Positions 30,347-39,279 of a stretch of DNA of 64,000 bases are shown piece after piece (within the stretch, counting starts at the first letter, position 1; the number at the start of each line of letters is the position of its first letter). Location: NCBI GenBank assembly GCA_037442205.1, contig JBBIQS010000013.1, positions 42,549-106,548 of the forward strand. Reading direction: 5' to 3'. Position numbers and translations under genes: made by a program. Source of the DNA: JBBIQS01 sp037442205. GTDB lineage: Bacteria; Myxococcota; Myxococcia; Myxococcales; UBA5297. Below the pieces are notes generated by a model. It was not told the DNA's origin. It did not search any database and was given only the letters and a program-made list of their open reading frames with translations.

Positions 30347-31768
30347 ATGCGTCTCCATCTGCTCCCGCTGGCGCTCGGCGTGCTGCTGGGCTGTGACTCC
30401 GGAAAGACCAAGTCCTACCAGGACCCGGAGCCGATCCCGCCGCGCTGCGGCGACGGGATTCGCAATGGCTCCGAGCTCTGCGAGGGCTCGGATCTGGGCG
30501 GCGCCAGCTGCAAGAACCAGGGCTACGCCGGCGGCGTCTTGCGCTGCGGACCGGACTGCACCTTCGACACCACCGATTGCTCCCGCACCTGCGGTAACGG
30601 CGTTCTCGATCCAACCGAGGAGTGCGAGGGCGCCGACTTCAACGGCCAGAGCTGCGAGCTGTGGGGCGTGTTCACCTGCAGCCCCCTGTGCAAGGTCGGC
30701 CGGCAGAGCTGCCTGGACAATCCCTTCGAGCAGGCGCAGCGCATCTCGCTGTCCAATCCGGCGCGGGCCTTCTTCGGGGCCCACAAGGACGGGGCGCTCG
30801 CCACCACCGATCTCTACGTCTTTCGCCCGGCGGACCACCGCTTCGAGATCTTCAATTTCACCGCCGGACAGGGCTACGATCCGCTGAAGGGCCGGGTGGT
30901 GGCGCTCGATCCCGACCTGACCGCCGTCGCCCCGGCGGTGGCCGACTTCAACGGCGACGGGACCGCGGATCTGGCAGTCGGCTACGCCACCACTCATCAG
31001 CTCGCGCTGCGGCTGTCGGCGAGCGGCTCCTTCGCCGCCGCGCAGCGCTTCGACGTGGGCTGCGAGCCGCTGCAGCTGTGGCCCGCCGACCTCGACGGCG
31101 ATGGCGACCTCGACCTGCTGGTGGGCTGCAAGCTCGACGGTGCGCGCTTCGATCGGCTGGCCATCCTGCGCAACGACGGAGCCAGCTTCGCCCCGGTGGC
31201 GCCCTTCGCGATCCCCGAGGCCGCGTCGTTCCTGCAGGTGGTACCCGGCGCCGCTTCGTCGGCGCCTGCGCTGTTCCTCCAACTGCCTTCGACCGGCTCG
31301 GTCGCGATTCTGGAATCCGGCGCGCCGATGGCCTTCGCCGACAGCGGCAGGCGGCTCGCGACGGGTCAGGTCCCGGGCGAGTTCGTGGCGGTGGATCTCG
31401 AAGGCAGGGGCAGCCTGGATCTGGTGATCGCCGAGGGGACGGCGGTGGCGCAGCTGCGCGCCGGGGCCTCGGGGGTCTACCAGCGCACCGAGGTCGCCTC
31501 GGGCCTCACCGCGCCCCGGCTGCTGCGCGCGGCCGACCTGGATCTCGACGGTTTGCCGGATCTCGCCCTCGTGAACGGCGCCGACCTGATGGTCCTGAAG
31601 AACGTCGGCGGGCTGCTCGGCGGAAAGCAGCAGGTCTTGCCGCTGGCCCTGTCCGCGGAGAGCCTCGAGCCCGGCGACGAGGATCGCGACGGCGACCTCG
31701 ACCTCGCTGCCGCCGGGGCTGACTCCGGCAAGGGCGCCGTGCTGCTCTTCCGCAACCGAGTGAAGTAG
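30347..31768 (+). CDS. Lipoprotein with myxobacterial cysteine-rich repeats and FG-GAP/VCBS repeats
   Basis: 473 residues. The lipoprotein signal ends ALGVLLGC. Two myxobacterial cysteine-rich repeats follow (CGDGIRNGSELCEG... and CGNGVLDPTEECEG...), each with six cysteines. The rest is a beta-propeller of FG-GAP/VCBS type with calcium loops such as DFNGDGTADLAVG, DLDGDGDLDLLVG and DEDRDGDLDLAAAG. Likely a surface-exposed binding protein. The repeats are a good taxonomic mark for Myxococcota. Confidence 0.88.
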   Translation: MRLHLLPLALGVLLGCDSGKTKSYQDPEPIPPRCGDGIRNGSELCEGSDLGGASCKNQGYAGGVLRCGPDCTFDTTDCSRTCGNGVLDPTEECEGADFNGQSCELWGVFTCSPLCKVGRQSCLDNPFEQAQRISLSNPARAFFGAHKDGALATTDLYVFRPADHRFEIFNFTAGQGYDPLKGRVVALDPDLTAVAPAVADFNGDGTADLAVGYATTHQLALRLSASGSFAAAQRFDVGCEPLQLWPADLDGDGDLDLLVGCKLDGARFDRLAILRNDGASFAPVAPFAIPEAASFLQVVPGAASSAPALFLQLPSTGSVAILESGAPMAFADSGRRLATGQVPGEFVAVDLEGRGSLDLVIAEGTAVAQLRAGASGVYQRTEVASGLTAPRLLRAADLDLDGLPDLALVNGADLMVLKNVGGLLGGKQQVLPLALSAESLEPGDEDRDGDLDLAAAGADSGKGAVLLFRNRVK

Positions 31769-31792
31769 GCCCGCTCCGACCCTTCAAATGCC

Positions 31793-31822
31793 GCTGCCCG
31801 CCCCGTTTCCGGAGCGGGCAGC
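31793..31822. terminator. Hairpin between convergent genes
   Basis: GCTGCCCGC and GCGGGCAGC form a perfect 9-bp stem around a 12-base loop, between the stops of the FG-GAP lipoprotein and the leftward lipoprotein gene. There is no T-tract; a likely two-way transcription stop. Confidence 0.5.
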
Positions 31823-31845
31823 ATGAGAAGCGCGCCGAGCCGGTG

Positions 31846-32409
31846 CTACTTGGCGCCGGTGCGGGTCACCAGGTACTTGGCCAGCTCCCAGCCGATGCGC
31901 TGGCCGTCCTTGCGCAGCCGGCGCTCGTCGGTGGCCCAGGTCACGTCGCCCGGGGTGCGGTTCTGCAGCTCGATCTCGTCGAGCACGGTGCCGTCGGCGC
32001 CGGTCACCTGGAAGGTCACCCGCAGGATGCTCGGGTTCTGCGAGAACACCGCGTAGTAGCCGGGATCGATGTAGGTGGCGATCGGCTTGACGATCAGCGT
32101 CGCGTTCTGCGCCGAGGCCTGCGGGGCCACGGTCAGCCCTTTGCCCATCTCGTTGAGCGCCTTGGTGAACTCCTCGTCGATGCCCTTCTTGGCGTCGTCC
32201 CACTGCTTCTTGCCGGCGTCGTCCTTCTTGGCCAGGAAGTCGGTCTCGGGCTTGCCGTTGACCTGCACGGTGCCGAAGTCCATCGCCGCCAGCGCGACCG
32301 AGGTCTTGCCCGCCAACTGGTCGGCGGGGGCCTGCTTGATGATCTTCATCGAGGGGCCGCAGGCGGCGAGCATCGAAACTGCCGCGCAGGCCAGAAGCAC
32401 GCGATTCAT
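31846..32409 (-). CDS. Lipoprotein of unknown function
   Basis: 187 residues from the ATG at 32409, with AAGGAGAC upstream. The signal MNRVLLACAAVSMLAAC ends in a clear lipobox. The mature chain holds a long Lys/Asp-rich helix (KKDDAGKKQWDDAKKG) and beta strands, with GPSMKIIKQ after the Cys. The outline (a pseudo-enzyme-like alpha/beta domain with ALNEMGKGLTV and GWELAKYL) resembles DUF4410-type lipoproteins, but I am not certain. Confidence 0.8.
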   Translation of the reverse strand: MNRVLLACAAVSMLAACGPSMKIIKQAPADQLAGKTSVALAAMDFGTVQVNGKPETDFLAKKDDAGKKQWDDAKKGIDEEFTKALNEMGKGLTVAPQASAQNATLIVKPIATYIDPGYYAVFSQNPSILRVTFQVTGADGTVLDEIELQNRTPGDVTWATDERRLRKDGQRIGWELAKYLVTRTGAK

Positions 32410-32496
32410 GGTGTCTCCTTGTGAACGGTGTCGGCTGAAGTGCCGCGCCATTTGGCCCCGAGTTGGGCGCGGGTGCAATCGGATTCGCGCCCAGTC

Positions 32497-33450
32497 TCAG
32501 CGGAGCGAGGCGGGGTCGACAGCGGTCCCGGTGGGGGAGATGCGCTCCAGGTCGAAGCCGCTCACCAGGTCGCGGGCGACGATCTCGCTCTCCTGTGTCA
32601 GCCCGCACGAACGCGCCAGCGCGGCCACCACCCGCTCCGGCCGCGCTCCCTGGGCCCGCAGCGCCGACAGGGTCAGATCGCCGTTGCGCTTGCACAGCCG
32701 GTGGCCCTGCGCGTCGAGCAGTAGCGGGACGTGGGCATAGCGCGGCGCCGCCAGCCCCAGCGCCTCGAGCAGCCGCAGCTGGCGCGGGGTCGACAGGAGC
32801 AGATCGTCGCCGCGCAGCACGTGGGTCACGCCCATCAGCGCGTCGTCCACCGCCACCGCCAGCTGATAGGCGTGCAGGCCATCGGCGCGGCGCACCACGA
32901 AGTCGCCCATCGCCTGCGCCAGCTCGACCTCGACCTTGCCCTTGAGCCCGTCCTCGAAGGCCACCGTCCCCGGCTCGACCAGGAAGCGCAGCGCGCTTTG
33001 CCGCCTGCCCGCCCGGCGGGCGGCGAGGGCGTCGGCGCTGAGTGCGCGGCAGGTGCCCGGGTAGCGGGGGCCGTCGTCCTGCGGGCCGTGCGGGGCGCTG
33101 GCCGCGGCGGCGACCTCGGCCCGGCTGCAGAAGCACTCGTAGACCAGCCCCTTGGCCCGCAGCCTCGCCAGGGCGTCCTCGTAGAGGTCGCTGCGCTCGC
33201 TCTGGAGATAGGAGCCGAAGGAACCGCCGACGTCGGGGCCCTCGTCCCAGTCGAGCCCCAGCCAGCGCAGCTCGGAGAGGATCGCCTCGGTGGCCCCGCG
33301 GACGGTGCGCGGCCGGTCGAGGTCCTCGATGCGCAGGATGAAGGTGCCCTTGAGCGCGCGGATCTGCAGCCAGGCCAGCAGCGCGGTGCGGGCGTTGCCC
33401 AGGTGCAGCGAGCCGGTGGGGCTGGGGGCGTAGCGGCCGCGAATCGCCAT
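32497..33450 (-). CDS. gluQ: Glutamyl-Q tRNA(Asp) synthetase
   Basis: 317 residues, a truncated glutamyl-tRNA synthetase without anticodon-binding domain. It attaches glutamate to queuosine at position 34 of tRNA-Asp. It has YAPSPTGSLHLGNART (HIGH-type motif), RIEDLDRPR, CFCSR with YPGTC as the zinc site, and LCKRNGDLTL in place of KMSKS. The ATG at 33450 overlaps the upstream stop (TGATG); a GTG three bases earlier is the alternative. Coupled to the PEGA gene. Confidence 0.92.
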   Translation of the reverse strand: MAIRGRYAPSPTGSLHLGNARTALLAWLQIRALKGTFILRIEDLDRPRTVRGATEAILSELRWLGLDWDEGPDVGGSFGSYLQSERSDLYEDALARLRAKGLVYECFCSRAEVAAAASAPHGPQDDGPRYPGTCRALSADALAARRAGRRQSALRFLVEPGTVAFEDGLKGKVEVELAQAMGDFVVRRADGLHAYQLAVAVDDALMGVTHVLRGDDLLLSTPRQLRLLEALGLAAPRYAHVPLLLDAQGHRLCKRNGDLTLSALRAQGARPERVVAALARSCGLTQESEIVARDLVSGFDLERISPTGTAVDPASLR

Positions 33451-34691
33451 CACTTGTCGCGGGGGCGCAGCGCCCGTCCGCCGCCGGCCTTGGTCGGATC
33501 GACCGGACGGCGCGGTCCCTTGCGCTCAGGCTCGATCGCCGGGCGGTCCCGGTCGCTGCCGGCCTGCGTGTAGCCGACTTCGCTCTGCTCGGCAGCCTCG
33601 GCCGGAGGCAGCTCGGTGCAGATCTTCGTTCCCAACTTTTCGCTGGCCCCCAGCTCCTCGGTGCGTCCGGCGATCTCCCCGGCGATTTTGAAGATCTCCA
33701 TGCCCGCCGAGATCAGCTCCGAGTCGAAGGACTTCTGCGGCAACCGGATCAGCGTCTTCTTCGAGGGCGAGTAGAGGAAGCTCTCCAGTAGCAAATCCTG
33801 GCCGCGGGCCATCATCGCCCCGAAGGCCAGCAGGTCAGTCTGGGCCTCGGCGGCCACGGCGGCGGCGGCGTTGACCACCGCGTCGTCGAGCTTGTTGGTG
33901 GCCAGCGCGGCGATGAGCTTGCTCACCGGACCATTGGCGGTCAGGGCGGCGCTCACCTTCTGCCGCTGCCCGCCCACCACCGTCAGCACTCCGCCGGCGG
34001 GCTCGGCGCTGGGCATCAGCACCCGCCACAGGTGCTTGCCGGCGGGGATGTCCTTGATCGTCAGCGGGGTGCGGCCCATCTCCTGGCCGTCGAAGACCAC
34101 CCCCACGCCCGGAGGCGCGGAGACGAGCTGCACCGAGCCGCGGTCGCCGCCGAGCACCTTCTCGCGGATCTTCTTCACCGTGGCGGCGAACAGCGGGCTG
34201 GTCGCCTCGCCCGGGAAGGAGCGGGTCGGGGTCAGCGAGATGGCGCTCCACAGCTCCTTGGCGCCATTGGCGTCGTCGCCGGTCAGGTAGAGCACCGTCC
34301 CCAGGGCGAGGTGGGCGTCGGAGAGCTCGCTGACGTCGGAGAGCAGCGGGGCGGCGGCGTCGTAGGCGGCGATGGCCTTGCGGTAGGCGGCGGCCGCGGC
34401 GCCGAAGCGGCGGCGCTTCTCCAGGCCCTGCCCCTCGGTGACCGAGTCGCGGGCGGCCTGCAGCGACTTCTGCGCCGCGGCGTTCTGCTCCAGCGCCAGC
34501 TCGGCCACCGCCAGCGGCCCGGCGTTCTTGAGCTCGGAGGCCAGCAGCTCAGCGCCTTTGGCTCCGGCCTTGACCGGCACCTCGCCCGACAGCGGCGCGA
34601 AGGGCACCACCGCCACCTTCACCTCGGCGCTGCCGGCCGCGGGGACCAGCAAGGCGGCGAGGGCCAGGCTCCTGATGTACGACCGCTGCAT
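33450..34691 (-). CDS. Secreted PEGA-domain protein
   Basis: 413 residues with an N-terminal signal ending AAGSA. The first half is helical with TPR-like segments (FGAAAAAYRKAIAAYDAA). A PEGA domain lies near residues 183-225 (GSVQLVSAPPGVGVVFDGQ, RTPLTIKDIPAGKHLW), a surface or envelope carbohydrate-linked fold. The C-terminus is Pro/Arg/Lys-rich. GGAGGT precedes the ATG. Function unknown; its end is translationally coupled to gluQ, probably by chance of packing. Confidence 0.82.
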   Translation of the reverse strand: MQRSYIRSLALAALLVPAAGSAEVKVAVVPFAPLSGEVPVKAGAKGAELLASELKNAGPLAVAELALEQNAAAQKSLQAARDSVTEGQGLEKRRRFGAAAAAYRKAIAAYDAAAPLLSDVSELSDAHLALGTVLYLTGDDANGAKELWSAISLTPTRSFPGEATSPLFAATVKKIREKVLGGDRGSVQLVSAPPGVGVVFDGQEMGRTPLTIKDIPAGKHLWRVLMPSAEPAGGVLTVVGGQRQKVSAALTANGPVSKLIAALATNKLDDAVVNAAAAVAAEAQTDLLAFGAMMARGQDLLLESFLYSPSKKTLIRLPQKSFDSELISAGMEIFKIAGEIAGRTEELGASEKLGTKICTELPPAEAAEQSEVGYTQAGSDRDRPAIEPERKGPRRPVDPTKAGGGRALRPRDK

Positions 34692-34754
34692 GAATCGAAA
34701 CCTCCGGAAAGTCGGCAGTGTATGCGAAGCCGGCCCGCCGTCCCAAGGGGGCGC

Positions 34755-36095
34755 TCACGGCGGGCCGAAGGGTGAAAGGCGGAGCCGCCGGGCGATCTCC
34801 GGGTCGGCCCGGGCCGCCGCCAGGTCAGCGCTCTGCGCCAGCTCGTCCAGGTCCTCGAACCCGGCGTCGAGCGCCCGCCTGATCCAGTGAACTGCTTGCT
34901 CGCGATCGCCGGCGCGGGCGTAGCTCCGACCGGCGCGGAAGGCGTCGGCGCCCTGCCCGGAAAGCTGGAAGGCGGCCTCGAACAGGCCCGCTGCGCTCGG
35001 GTAGCTCCCCCTGGCGAAGGCCACCTCGCCCAGCGCCACCTCGCGTGCGCCCGGCTTGGACCAGGCGTGGCGGTGCGCCAGCAGCTCCGCTCGCTCGAGA
35101 TCCTTCTGGTGCAGCAGCAGCCGCAGGGTCAGCGACGCGGCCGTCTCGCTGGGTTCCTCCTCGAGCGCGCGCTGCGCGTGCGGCAGCGCCGCCGACTGCT
35201 CGCCCACGGATTCGAGCACCATGGCCCAGGTCAGCGACCGCGCTGCCTGCGGCGGCTCGGTTCCCTCGAGCATCTGGCGCGCCACCTGGTGCTCGCCATG
35301 GGAGAGCGCGCACCAGGCGAGCAGGTCGCGCGCCCGGTTGCGCAGGTTCGGATCCGGGCTCTGGAGGAGCACCGCCGTCCCCAGCTGGCGGGCGTCGCTG
35401 CCTTCGCCCTGGGTCAGTCTCTCCCAGCCTCGCGCGAGCGCCTGATCGAAGGTCAGCGCTTCCTCACCCGAGACTGTTCGGGCGAGCCCGGCCTGAAGGC
35501 TGCGGAAGGCGAAGAGCGCGAACAGGATCGCCACGTAGAGCTGCTGGTGGCTGGCCGCAAGCGCGCAGAGCCCCGCGCCGAACAACCCGCCGGCGATGAG
35601 CCCGGCGCGCTGCCGCTGGGGCCCGAGCAGGCCGAGCAGAACGTGCCCACCGTCGAGCGGCATCACCGGGACCAGGTTCAGCAGCCCCCAGCCGAAGTTG
35701 ATGAAGAGCAGCTGGCGGATCACCTGCAAGGCATACGGCGAATCAGGAAGAAGCTGGCCGATCAAATAGACGAGCCCGCCCAAACCGAACCCGGCGAATG
35801 GGCCGGCCAGCGCCATGGCCAGGCCCGGCCAGCGCCCCAGCGCACGGCTGGGAAAGGTGACCCCACCAAAGGCATAGAGGCGGATGGCGGCTCGGGCGCC
35901 GGCACGGTGGATGACCAAGGCGTGCCCGGCTTCGTGGATCAGCACCGAGACGAAGACCGAGGCGATCCAGGAGATGACCGCTGCCGCCGAGCCGCGCAGC
36001 CCGCTGAGCAGCGCCGCCATCAGCCAGAAGGTCGGCTCGACGGCGACCGGAAACGGGCCGAGCTTGAAGCGGATCTCGAAGGGGCGGCGCTCCAT
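34755..36095 (-). CDS. Site-2-type M50 metalloprotease with C-terminal TPR region
   Basis: 446 residues from the ATG at 36095. The membrane part has HEAGH (H54-E55, H58) and VMPLDGGHVL (D148), the two zinc motifs of M50 proteases, within about six helices. From about residue 230 the chain is soluble and made of helical pairs of TPR type (GSYPSAAGLFEAAFQLSG, GDREQAVHWIRRALDAGF). No PDZ domain. Site-2 proteases cut membrane-bound regulators; the TPR region may recruit the target. Substrate unknown. Confidence 0.87.
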   Translation of the reverse strand: MERRPFEIRFKLGPFPVAVEPTFWLMAALLSGLRGSAAAVISWIASVFVSVLIHEAGHALVIHRAGARAAIRLYAFGGVTFPSRALGRWPGLAMALAGPFAGFGLGGLVYLIGQLLPDSPYALQVIRQLLFINFGWGLLNLVPVMPLDGGHVLLGLLGPQRQRAGLIAGGLFGAGLCALAASHQQLYVAILFALFAFRSLQAGLARTVSGEEALTFDQALARGWERLTQGEGSDARQLGTAVLLQSPDPNLRNRARDLLAWCALSHGEHQVARQMLEGTEPPQAARSLTWAMVLESVGEQSAALPHAQRALEEEPSETAASLTLRLLLHQKDLERAELLAHRHAWSKPGAREVALGEVAFARGSYPSAAGLFEAAFQLSGQGADAFRAGRSYARAGDREQAVHWIRRALDAGFEDLDELAQSADLAAARADPEIARRLRLSPFGPP

Positions 36096-36168
36096 GGCCT
36101 CTCTGCGCAAACTTGGAGGGAACACCGGCCCGCAGTCGGAATCGCCCGGCGCCGCCCGGGCTCGGTCG

Positions 36169-36579
36169 TCAGCGCTTCTTGCCGCGCACCTGGGCAGGGG
36201 CTTGTTGAGGAGCCGCCAATGCGCGGACCCGCAGCTCGCGCCGCTCCTGGTCCTCCTTGCACTCGATGCATTGGCTGGTCACCGGCCGCGCCTTGAGGCG
36301 CTTGTCGTCGATGGGGGTGCCACAGTCCTCGCACAGCCCGAAGGTCCCCTCGTCGATGCGGCGCAGGGCCTCCTGGATCTTGAAGACCAGCTTCAGATCC
36401 CGGTCGCGCAGCCGCAGGTCGAAGTTGCGGTCCGACTCCAGCGCGGCGCGGTCGTTGGGGTCGGGGAACGACTCCGGGCTCTCCTCCATCTGCTCCCGGG
36501 TGCCGCTGGCGTTATGGGAGAGGGAGGCGAGCTGTTGCTCCAGCAGCGAGCGAAACCGCTTCATCTTGAGCTGGTTCAT
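36169..36579 (-). CDS. dksA: DksA/TraR-family transcription regulator
   Basis: 136 residues from the ATG at 36579. A long coiled-coil carries DPNDRAALESD, the DxxDxA tip (D40, D43, A45) that enters the RNA polymerase secondary channel. The zinc finger has C83-x2-C86 and C104-x2-C107. Full DksA architecture, so it likely works with ppGpp. The basic tail ends RGKKR. A plausible sigma-70 promoter is 60 bases upstream. Confidence 0.93.
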   Translation of the reverse strand: MNQLKMKRFRSLLEQQLASLSHNASGTREQMEESPESFPDPNDRAALESDRNFDLRLRDRDLKLVFKIQEALRRIDEGTFGLCEDCGTPIDDKRLKARPVTSQCIECKEDQERRELRVRALAAPQQAPAQVRGKKR

Positions 36580-36636
36580 CCGGGCTCCCGGACCGGGCGT
36601 GGGACTCGCTTCTGGTCGCGCCCGACGACGCCACGG

Positions 36637-36666
36637 ATCGTAGCAAAGCGTACGAACGAGCCTCAA
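36637..36666 (-). promoter_or_regulatory. Candidate sigma-70 promoter of dksA
   Basis: TTGAGG, an 18-base spacer and TACGAT on the minus strand, about 60 bases before the dksA ATG. Four of six bases match in each element. Prediction only. Confidence 0.35.
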
Positions 36667-36831
36667 CCCGCCTGCTCGGCATTCCCAGTGGCAGGCGCGA
36701 AGGCCTCTGCTTTTCTCGCGGCGCGTTGGGCGGGGCTCACGCTGGCAAGGGCATTCGCCTCGGGAGCAGGGCCTCCGTTGGGCAGTCCACATCTTTGCCC
36801 ACTGGGCAGAGGCCCACTATTCTCCTCGGCC

Positions 36832-37719
36832 ATGCGCCCTCTCCGCGTCGCCCTGCTGGCCACTCTCCTCGGGCCCCTCCTGGCTGCCGCCCCCTGCCTG
36901 GCACAGGCACAGCAGCCCACCCTGCGCGACCTGACTTCGGTGCGCGCCGAGGGGATGGGCGGGGCCAGCCGCGGCTTCGCCAGCAGCGACGAGGCGCTGC
37001 TGGTCAACCCCGCCGCCATCGCCGGCACGGTGCGCTTCAACTTCGACGCCAGCGCCCTCTACCAGCCGACCCCCAATTTCCGCGTCTTCTCGGCCTCGGC
37101 GGTGGACAGCAAGATCAACGCCGACGAGGGCTTCCCCTTGAGCGGCGGCGCCGGCTACTACAACTACAACTCGGGCGCCGGCGACACCGCCCGCAGCGGC
37201 CACCTGGCGATCATCGGCCTGGCGCTGCCGCTGGTGCCAGAGCAGCTCTTCATCGGAGTGGCTCCCAAGTACCTGCGGCTGACCACCGCCGATGGCAGCA
37301 CCAACGACTTCAACTTCGACGCGGCGGTGATGCTGAAGGTGGCGTCGCTGGTCGGCATCTCGGCGGTGGGCTACAACCTGATCGACCTCGGCAGCCTGGA
37401 GCTGCGCCGCGCCTGGGGCTTCGGGGTGGCGGTGGGCTCCGACCTCACCTTCCACGTCGACGTCGACGCCCGCCTGGACACCAACGCCGCCGGGCAGATC
37501 GTCCCCTCGTTCGCCGCCGGCGCCGAGTACCTGATCCAGAGCGTGGTGGTGCCACGGCTCGGCTTCTCCGAGGATCGCTTCCGCGGGACGCGCGAGCTGA
37601 CGGCGGGGGTCTCGGTGCTGGTCACCGGGCTGGCCATCGAGGCCTCCTACGCGCACGACCTCGTCGGCGGGGGAAACCGCTTCGGGCTGGCGCTGCGCCT
37701 GCTGGACTGGATGCTGTAG
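36832..37719 (+). CDS. Outer-membrane beta-barrel protein
   Basis: 295 residues from the ATG at 36832; the frame is open far upstream, but that part is antisense to the M50 and dksA genes. A signal peptide ends CLAQA. The mature part opens with VRAEGMGGASRGFASSDEALLVNPAAIA, the usual start of PorV/UPF0164-like barrels, and continues as alternating strands to a short hydrophobic C-terminus (GLALRLLDWML). Probably a channel or a transport accessory in the outer membrane. Confidence 0.84.
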   Translation: MRPLRVALLATLLGPLLAAAPCLAQAQQPTLRDLTSVRAEGMGGASRGFASSDEALLVNPAAIAGTVRFNFDASALYQPTPNFRVFSASAVDSKINADEGFPLSGGAGYYNYNSGAGDTARSGHLAIIGLALPLVPEQLFIGVAPKYLRLTTADGSTNDFNFDAAVMLKVASLVGISAVGYNLIDLGSLELRRAWGFGVAVGSDLTFHVDVDARLDTNAAGQIVPSFAAGAEYLIQSVVVPRLGFSEDRFRGTRELTAGVSVLVTGLAIEASYAHDLVGGGNRFGLALRLLDWML

Positions 37720-37800
37720 AGGGACCGCCGGCTCCTCCCGGCGCGCCTCGCTCGGCCGCTTTCTTAGAAGGTCCGCCAGACCGGGCTAGAATGCGGGCCA

Positions 37801-38358
37801 ATGGCGGCGAGCGAGAGGCTCAAGAAGGCCATCGAGTCCATGGTCCGGGTCAGAGCGGCCGAGTCGGTCGACGCCGAGGGCCTGCGCGTCGTCTGGCACC
37901 AGGGGGCCCAGGGTGCCGATTTGCTGTCCCACGCCACGCGGGAAGGGAAGCTGGTCCGCCAGGAGCTCTCGCTGATGGAGCACTGCTTCCTCTGGACCGA
38001 GGAGAGCTTCCGCACCGGCATGGTCAAGGGCGGGTCGGGCTCGTCGGCGGGGCTGGCCTCGGACGAGATCGAGCTCGACCGCGAGGTCGACGCGGCGCGG
38101 GTGAGGCTGGCGCACGAGGCGCTGGCCGACTACGCCGGCGAGGACAAGTACCTCAGGCACATCAAGCAGAAGATCGACTACTTCGCCGCCGGCTTCGCCG
38201 AGCGCGAGCAGATCATGGTGACTGCCCGGGGCCTGGCCGCCAGAAAGGCGACGGCCGAGCAGCTGCCCAAGGCCCGGCGGAGCCCGCGCGTGCTCTGGCT
38301 GGCCCTGGGAGGGCTCGGGCTGGGCGCCCTGATCGCCAGCGCGCTGCTGCTGCGCTAG
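37801..38358 (+). CDS. Tail-anchored protein of unknown function
   Basis: 185 residues. The N-terminal 150 are soluble and charged. The last 25 are a hydrophobic helix (VLWLALGGLGLGALIASALLL) followed by Arg, so the protein is probably tail-anchored in the inner membrane with its bulk in the cytoplasm. No domain recognised. Its stop codon shares the palindrome CTAG with the stop of the convergent gene. Confidence 0.75.
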   Translation: MAASERLKKAIESMVRVRAAESVDAEGLRVVWHQGAQGADLLSHATREGKLVRQELSLMEHCFLWTEESFRTGMVKGGSGSSAGLASDEIELDREVDAARVRLAHEALADYAGEDKYLRHIKQKIDYFAAGFAEREQIMVTARGLAARKATAEQLPKARRSPRVLWLALGGLGLGALIASALLLR

Positions 38359-38777
38359 TCCCACAGCTCGGCGCCGATCCTCCGGCTCTGCAGCTCCTCC
38401 CCGCCGAAGTTGAGCACCAGTCCGAACGGCCGGCGGGCCACCCGCAGCGTCGCCGACATCCGCAGCACCTCGGCCTCGGGGATGCGCACGTTCGACACCA
38501 CCGACACTCCGACCTGGGGCAGCAGCAGATCGAAGTGGACCCGCCCCAGGCTGGCGCCGCGGAAGCGCAGGTCGAACCAGCAGTCGCGCTCGTAGGCGAT
38601 CTCCCGCGCCGCCAGCTCGATGGCCAGCGCCCGCGAGTAGAAGAGCGGCTCCAGCCCCGGCCCGATCGCCCGGTGGACCAAGAGCGCCGCGTCCTGCACC
38701 TCGGAGCACTCGAACTGCGAGGCATCGCCGCTCAGCTCGGCCAGCTGCAGCACCCGCGTCGGAAGCAGAGAGTCCAT
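38355..38777 (-). CDS. GxxExxY/PDDEXK_3-like protein, probably catalytically dead
   Basis: 140 residues; AAGGAGG lies just before the ATG. The order VHRAIGPGLEPLFYSRALAIEL, YERDCWFDLRFRG, HFDLLLPQ and FGLVLNFGGEEL follows the GxxExxY (PDDEXK_3) family. Where that family has a V-x-E-L-K string, the chain reads VGVSVVSNV, so the Glu and Lys of the nuclease site are absent. The Glu-to-Tyr spacing is also one residue longer. Possibly an RNA or protein binder derived from a nuclease. Confidence 0.65.
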   Translation of the reverse strand: MDSLLPTRVLQLAELSGDASQFECSEVQDAALLVHRAIGPGLEPLFYSRALAIELAAREIAYERDCWFDLRFRGASLGRVHFDLLLPQVGVSVVSNVRIPEAEVLRMSATLRVARRPFGLVLNFGGEELQSRRIGAELWD

Positions 38778-38858
38778 GGCAGCCTCCTTTGAACGAAAAG
38801 CGAGCAGGCGCCCGAGCCCATTCCCGGACGCCCGCCCGCCGTCATGCCAATCAGCCTG

Positions 38859-39236
38859 TCAGTTCGCGGCGGCCACCGCCGGCTTGGCCGGGGCCTCGGC
38901 GGCGGCGTGGCGCGGCTTGGCCGCCAGCGTGGTGGTCCCGGTCACCGTCAGGTAGTCCTTGATCCGCCGGTAGATCCCCTGGCCGACGCCCTTGACCTTG
39001 ACGATCTCCGGGGCCGCCTTGAACTGCTGCTTCTCGCGGTAGGCCACGATCAGCTTGGCGGTGCGGGTGCCGACCCCCGGCAGCAGCTCCAGCTCCTTGA
39101 CCGAGGCGGTGTTGATGTTGATCACCCCGGTCACCTCGCGCGGGGTGAAGTTCGGCTTCTTCTGCTCCGCCAGCGCCGCGCCCGACACAGCCATCACCAC
39201 CACCGCCGCCATCACCTTCACGAACCCCCTCACCAT
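38859..39236 (-). CDS. Secreted ComEA-like helix-hairpin-helix protein
   Basis: 125 residues from the ATG at 39236 (AGAGGAG upstream). A signal peptide ends GAALA. ININTASVKELELLPGVG and FKAAPEIVKVKGVGQGIY form the two helix-hairpin-helix motifs of ComEA, which binds double-stranded DNA in the periplasm during natural transformation. An Ala/Pro tail follows. No other competence gene is nearby, so a role in DNA uptake is inferred from the family. Confidence 0.88.
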   Translation of the reverse strand: MVRGFVKVMAAVVVMAVSGAALAEQKKPNFTPREVTGVININTASVKELELLPGVGTRTAKLIVAYREKQQFKAAPEIVKVKGVGQGIYRRIKDYLTVTGTTTLAAKPRHAAAEAPAKPAVAAAN

Positions 39237-39279
39237 CGCACTGCTCCTCTCTGCGAATGAGCTCTGCCAGCCCTTCGCG

